Source: Nocardia kruczakiae NBRC 101016 (GTDB taxonomy: Bacteria > Actinomycetota > Actinomycetes > Mycobacteriales > Mycobacteriaceae). Taken from it: DNA of 64,000 nucleotides. Below, piece by piece: positions 62,076 to 64,000 of the stretch. Positions within the stretch are counted from its first letter, which is position 1; the number at the start of each line of letters is the position of its first letter. A program made the position numbers and the translations under genes. Location: NCBI RefSeq assembly GCF_001612965.1, contig NZ_BDBL01000003.1:124001-188000 (forward strand), in the 5' to 3' direction. The notes below the pieces were generated by a model. The model searched no databases, had not been told where the DNA came from, and saw only the letters and a program-made list of their open reading frames with translations.

Positions 62076-64000
62076 TCCAACTCAAAGAGCGTGTCGAGCT
62101 TGTCCTCGACCAGCGTGGCCACGTCGTTGACTTCCGGCAGGGTCACGTCAGAGAAGTAGAGCGTGCACAGTGTGTCAAGTCGACCGGCCTCGGGCACGAT
62201 CCACTCGCCCTTGACTTTGGTGCGCGGCATTGCGTTCACCAGCCCCTGCAGAGTGGAGATGAACCCGGCATCGTTGACGTAGTCGTGCTTATCGAGGAAT
62301 CGCTTCGCGGCCGGCATGCCGTCGTGCTCTGCGATATACAGGGTCGTGTCGACCGCGTCGATGATGTAGTCGAACGACTCAGCCTCGGGCCGCACGCCCG
62401 GAGCGTCGGAGTCGCCACCTCGGCGCACACGCTCACTCGGAGTAAGCAGGGTGACCTTGCCCGAGGACTTAGCGACCACCTTGGCCCGCTCAAGCTCGTC
62501 GATGTCGAGACCGCCAACGGCAAGCGCTAATAGGCGGGCAGTGTCGAACGGGAACTCACGGGCGGCGAAGGTGTCCCAGGCCAGCAGCACAAAGTCGGTA
62601 AGCGTGTCGACCTTCGCCGCCATACCGACCAGGCGGGAGCGGCGCAGGCCAACGATCTCCTCGCGCGCTAGGGCGAGGGCTTCCTCCGGCCGCAACAACT
62701 TGTCGCGGCCATCCTCGCCCGGGGTCGAGGAAAAGACCGGCCAGCTCCGCGAAATCACCGAGAGCGTCGGGCCGTATGTCGACAACAGCAGGTCCACGCC
62801 CTCGATGCCGTCGTGCTGGAACTGGGTTGCCGCCTCTCGAGCTGCGCGTCGGATGTCCTGTTCGATGTCATCGAGATACACCTTGACGTCACCGTCTCGA
62901 TCATCTCGCTTGCGACAGACCAGCATGATTGTGGACGCCGCCGAGTTCACGTTCGCCTGGTGCAGTGACACCTCTGACTCGGTGTTGACCGGCCATGATG
63001 TTTCGATCGTGAAACCTGCCTGCATCAAGCCCATTCCAAGGGTGTCCCACGCCTCGGCTCGCTTGTGAGTGAACATCACCGACAATATGCCGTCATCGGC
63101 GAGGACTCGAAGTGACTCCTCGAAGATGCTTGTCATCTTCGCCTCATAGTCGACGTCGGCAAGTTCCTTGCGCCGCCCGCCCATCGCCGCGAAGCGCGCC
63201 GGGTTAGCCACCGCCTCGTTTTGCTTGTCAGTCAGGTCGTCGTGGAAATAATCAGGGGCTAGGCGCCCCAGAGTGCGTTTCTCCCAGACGTAGAAGTAGT
63301 CAGCCAGCTCGGCGTACATGACATTGTCGTAGTACGGCGGGTCCATGCATATGTGGATCGCTGAGCCATCCTCAAGATCAAGCCTTGCGGCGCTCCCTTG
63401 CAGGACGGACACGTTCCTCGTCAGCCGGTCGTCGAGGTTGTCGTCGGTTTTTCCAGTCTCGTCGAGCAACCGAGCAATGCCGCCGTAGGCGTCGAGTAGC
63501 TGGTCCAGCGCCCATGAGTAAAGCGCGGTGGCACCTTCGAACTCGGCGAACGTCCACTTGAAGGAGAAGTTGTGCTTCTCGAAGACGCTACGCATCTTCT
63601 GGCGCGAAACGTCCCAGGTGGAGGCCCGAGAGTTCCAATTGAGCGCCTTGCCCTGCATCAGTGCAAGCTCAAAGAGGATGGCATCGGCCGACCCGCCGAG
63701 CGACTCCTGGACCTCAGGCACGATGCGTGCGAACTCTTCGCTGAAGACCCCGTGCACCAAGGCTTGACGCGGAGTGAAGAAGTCGAGCCAGGAGTTGATG
63801 CCATACATACGGTGACCGCGGTCATAATTGGCTTCTGCCGGGATTTCTTCAGACGGCAAAATGTCCGTCACCTGCCATAGCAGCTTCACCTCTTCAAGCT
63901 CCGCCTCGGCGGCAGCAATGGCGTCGAGGTCCATCTGGTTGGGTGCCCGGAAAGTACGTTCGCCAGAAGGCTTGCGGATGGCCACTGCGTAGAGGACCTG
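62072..64000 (-). CDS. DUF1156-type adenine-specific DNA methylase (5' end beyond the window)
   Basis: The frame remains open through position 64000 (VLYAVAIRKPSGERTF reads inward from the edge), so only the C-terminal 640 or so residues are visible. Methylase motif IV is DPPYYDNVMYAELADYFYVW, and later blocks include SVMFTHKRAEAWDTLGMGL. Such DUF1156 proteins are class-beta-like N6-adenine methylases of about 900 residues. It is coupled to the PLD-SNF2 gene and probably protects host DNA in the same system. Confidence 0.85.
   Translation of the reverse strand, partial: QVLYAVAIRKPSGERTFRAPNQMDLDAIAAAEAELEEVKLLWQVTDILPSEEIPAEANYDRGHRMYGINSWLDFFTPRQALVHGVFSEEFARIVPEVQESLGGSADAILFELALMQGKALNWNSRASTWDVSRQKMRSVFEKHNFSFKWTFAEFEGATALYSWALDQLLDAYGGIARLLDETGKTDDNLDDRLTRNVSVLQGSAARLDLEDGSAIHICMDPPYYDNVMYAELADYFYVWEKRTLGRLAPDYFHDDLTDKQNEAVANPARFAAMGGRRKELADVDYEAKMTSIFEESLRVLADDGILSVMFTHKRAEAWDTLGMGLMQAGFTIETSWPVNTESEVSLHQANVNSAASTIMLVCRKRDDRDGDVKVYLDDIEQDIRRAAREAATQFQHDGIEGVDLLLSTYGPTLSVISRSWPVFSSTPGEDGRDKLLRPEEALALAREEIVGLRRSRLVGMAAKVDTLTDFVLLAWDTFAAREFPFDTARLLALAVGGLDIDELERAKVVAKSSGKVTLLTPSERVRRGGDSDAPGVRPEAESFDYIIDAVDTTLYIAEHDGMPAAKRFLDKHDYVNDAGFISTLQGLVNAMPRTKVKGEWIVPEAGRLDTLCTLYFSDVTLPEVNDVATLVEDKLDTLFELE

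Overview
The window is high-GC actinobacterial DNA, most likely from Nocardia or a close mycolic-acid-producing relative. From 1 to about 30 kb the backbone gene order follows a block known from Mycobacterium tuberculosis: orn, tRNA-His, an L,D-transpeptidase lipoprotein, tRNA-Lys, a DUF3618 membrane protein, bcp, acpS and the giant fas gene. FAS-I with a dedicated AcpS is itself typical of mycolata.

Accessory DNA interrupts this backbone. A segment of about 7.5 kb (4.3-11.8 kb) sits directly behind tRNA-Lys. It ends in an imperfect copy of the tRNA 3' half followed by what looks like the displaced tRNA terminator, so it reads as an old integrated island. It carries a SnoaL-like protein with a TetR regulator, a GlxA-type regulator, an HD protein, and a TetR-controlled operon of a 55-residue membrane peptide, a membrane-anchored linalool dehydratase/isomerase-like enzyme and a DUF2236 oxygenase. 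Between 12 and 20 kb lie regulators, a crotonase with a palindrome over its promoter, a pirin, an excalibur protein and an internally deleted metallo-beta-lactamase-fold remnant.

From tRNA-Leu (30.4 kb) to about 47.7 kb is a mobile region. Its two ends each carry an AbrB-like gene coupled to a tyrosine recombinase. Inside are a DUF2637 membrane protein, a 134-nt tract with no G on the + strand, a MobF (TrwC/TraA) relaxase-helicase, a GC-poor Gabija defence pair (GajA, GajB), a decayed glycosyltransferase, and an XRE-TPR regulator divergent from two tiny coupled genes.

From 47.9 to 58 kb is the most unusual locus, a compact, mostly translationally coupled operon that looks like a ribosomal-peptide (RiPP) pathway. 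It has a strongly RBS-tagged 22-codon ORF, a PqqD-like recognition protein, a SPASM radical SAM enzyme, a B12-type radical SAM enzyme, a Gfo/Idh/MocA oxidoreductase, two Fe(II)/2-oxoglutarate oxygenases and a histidyl-tRNA synthetase paralogue. A convergent operon (asparaginase, PPC-domain protein, long XRE regulator) faces it. I do not recognise a described family with this gene set.

The window ends in a second defence locus: a PLD-SNF2 helicase and a DUF1156-type DNA methylase that runs off the right edge.
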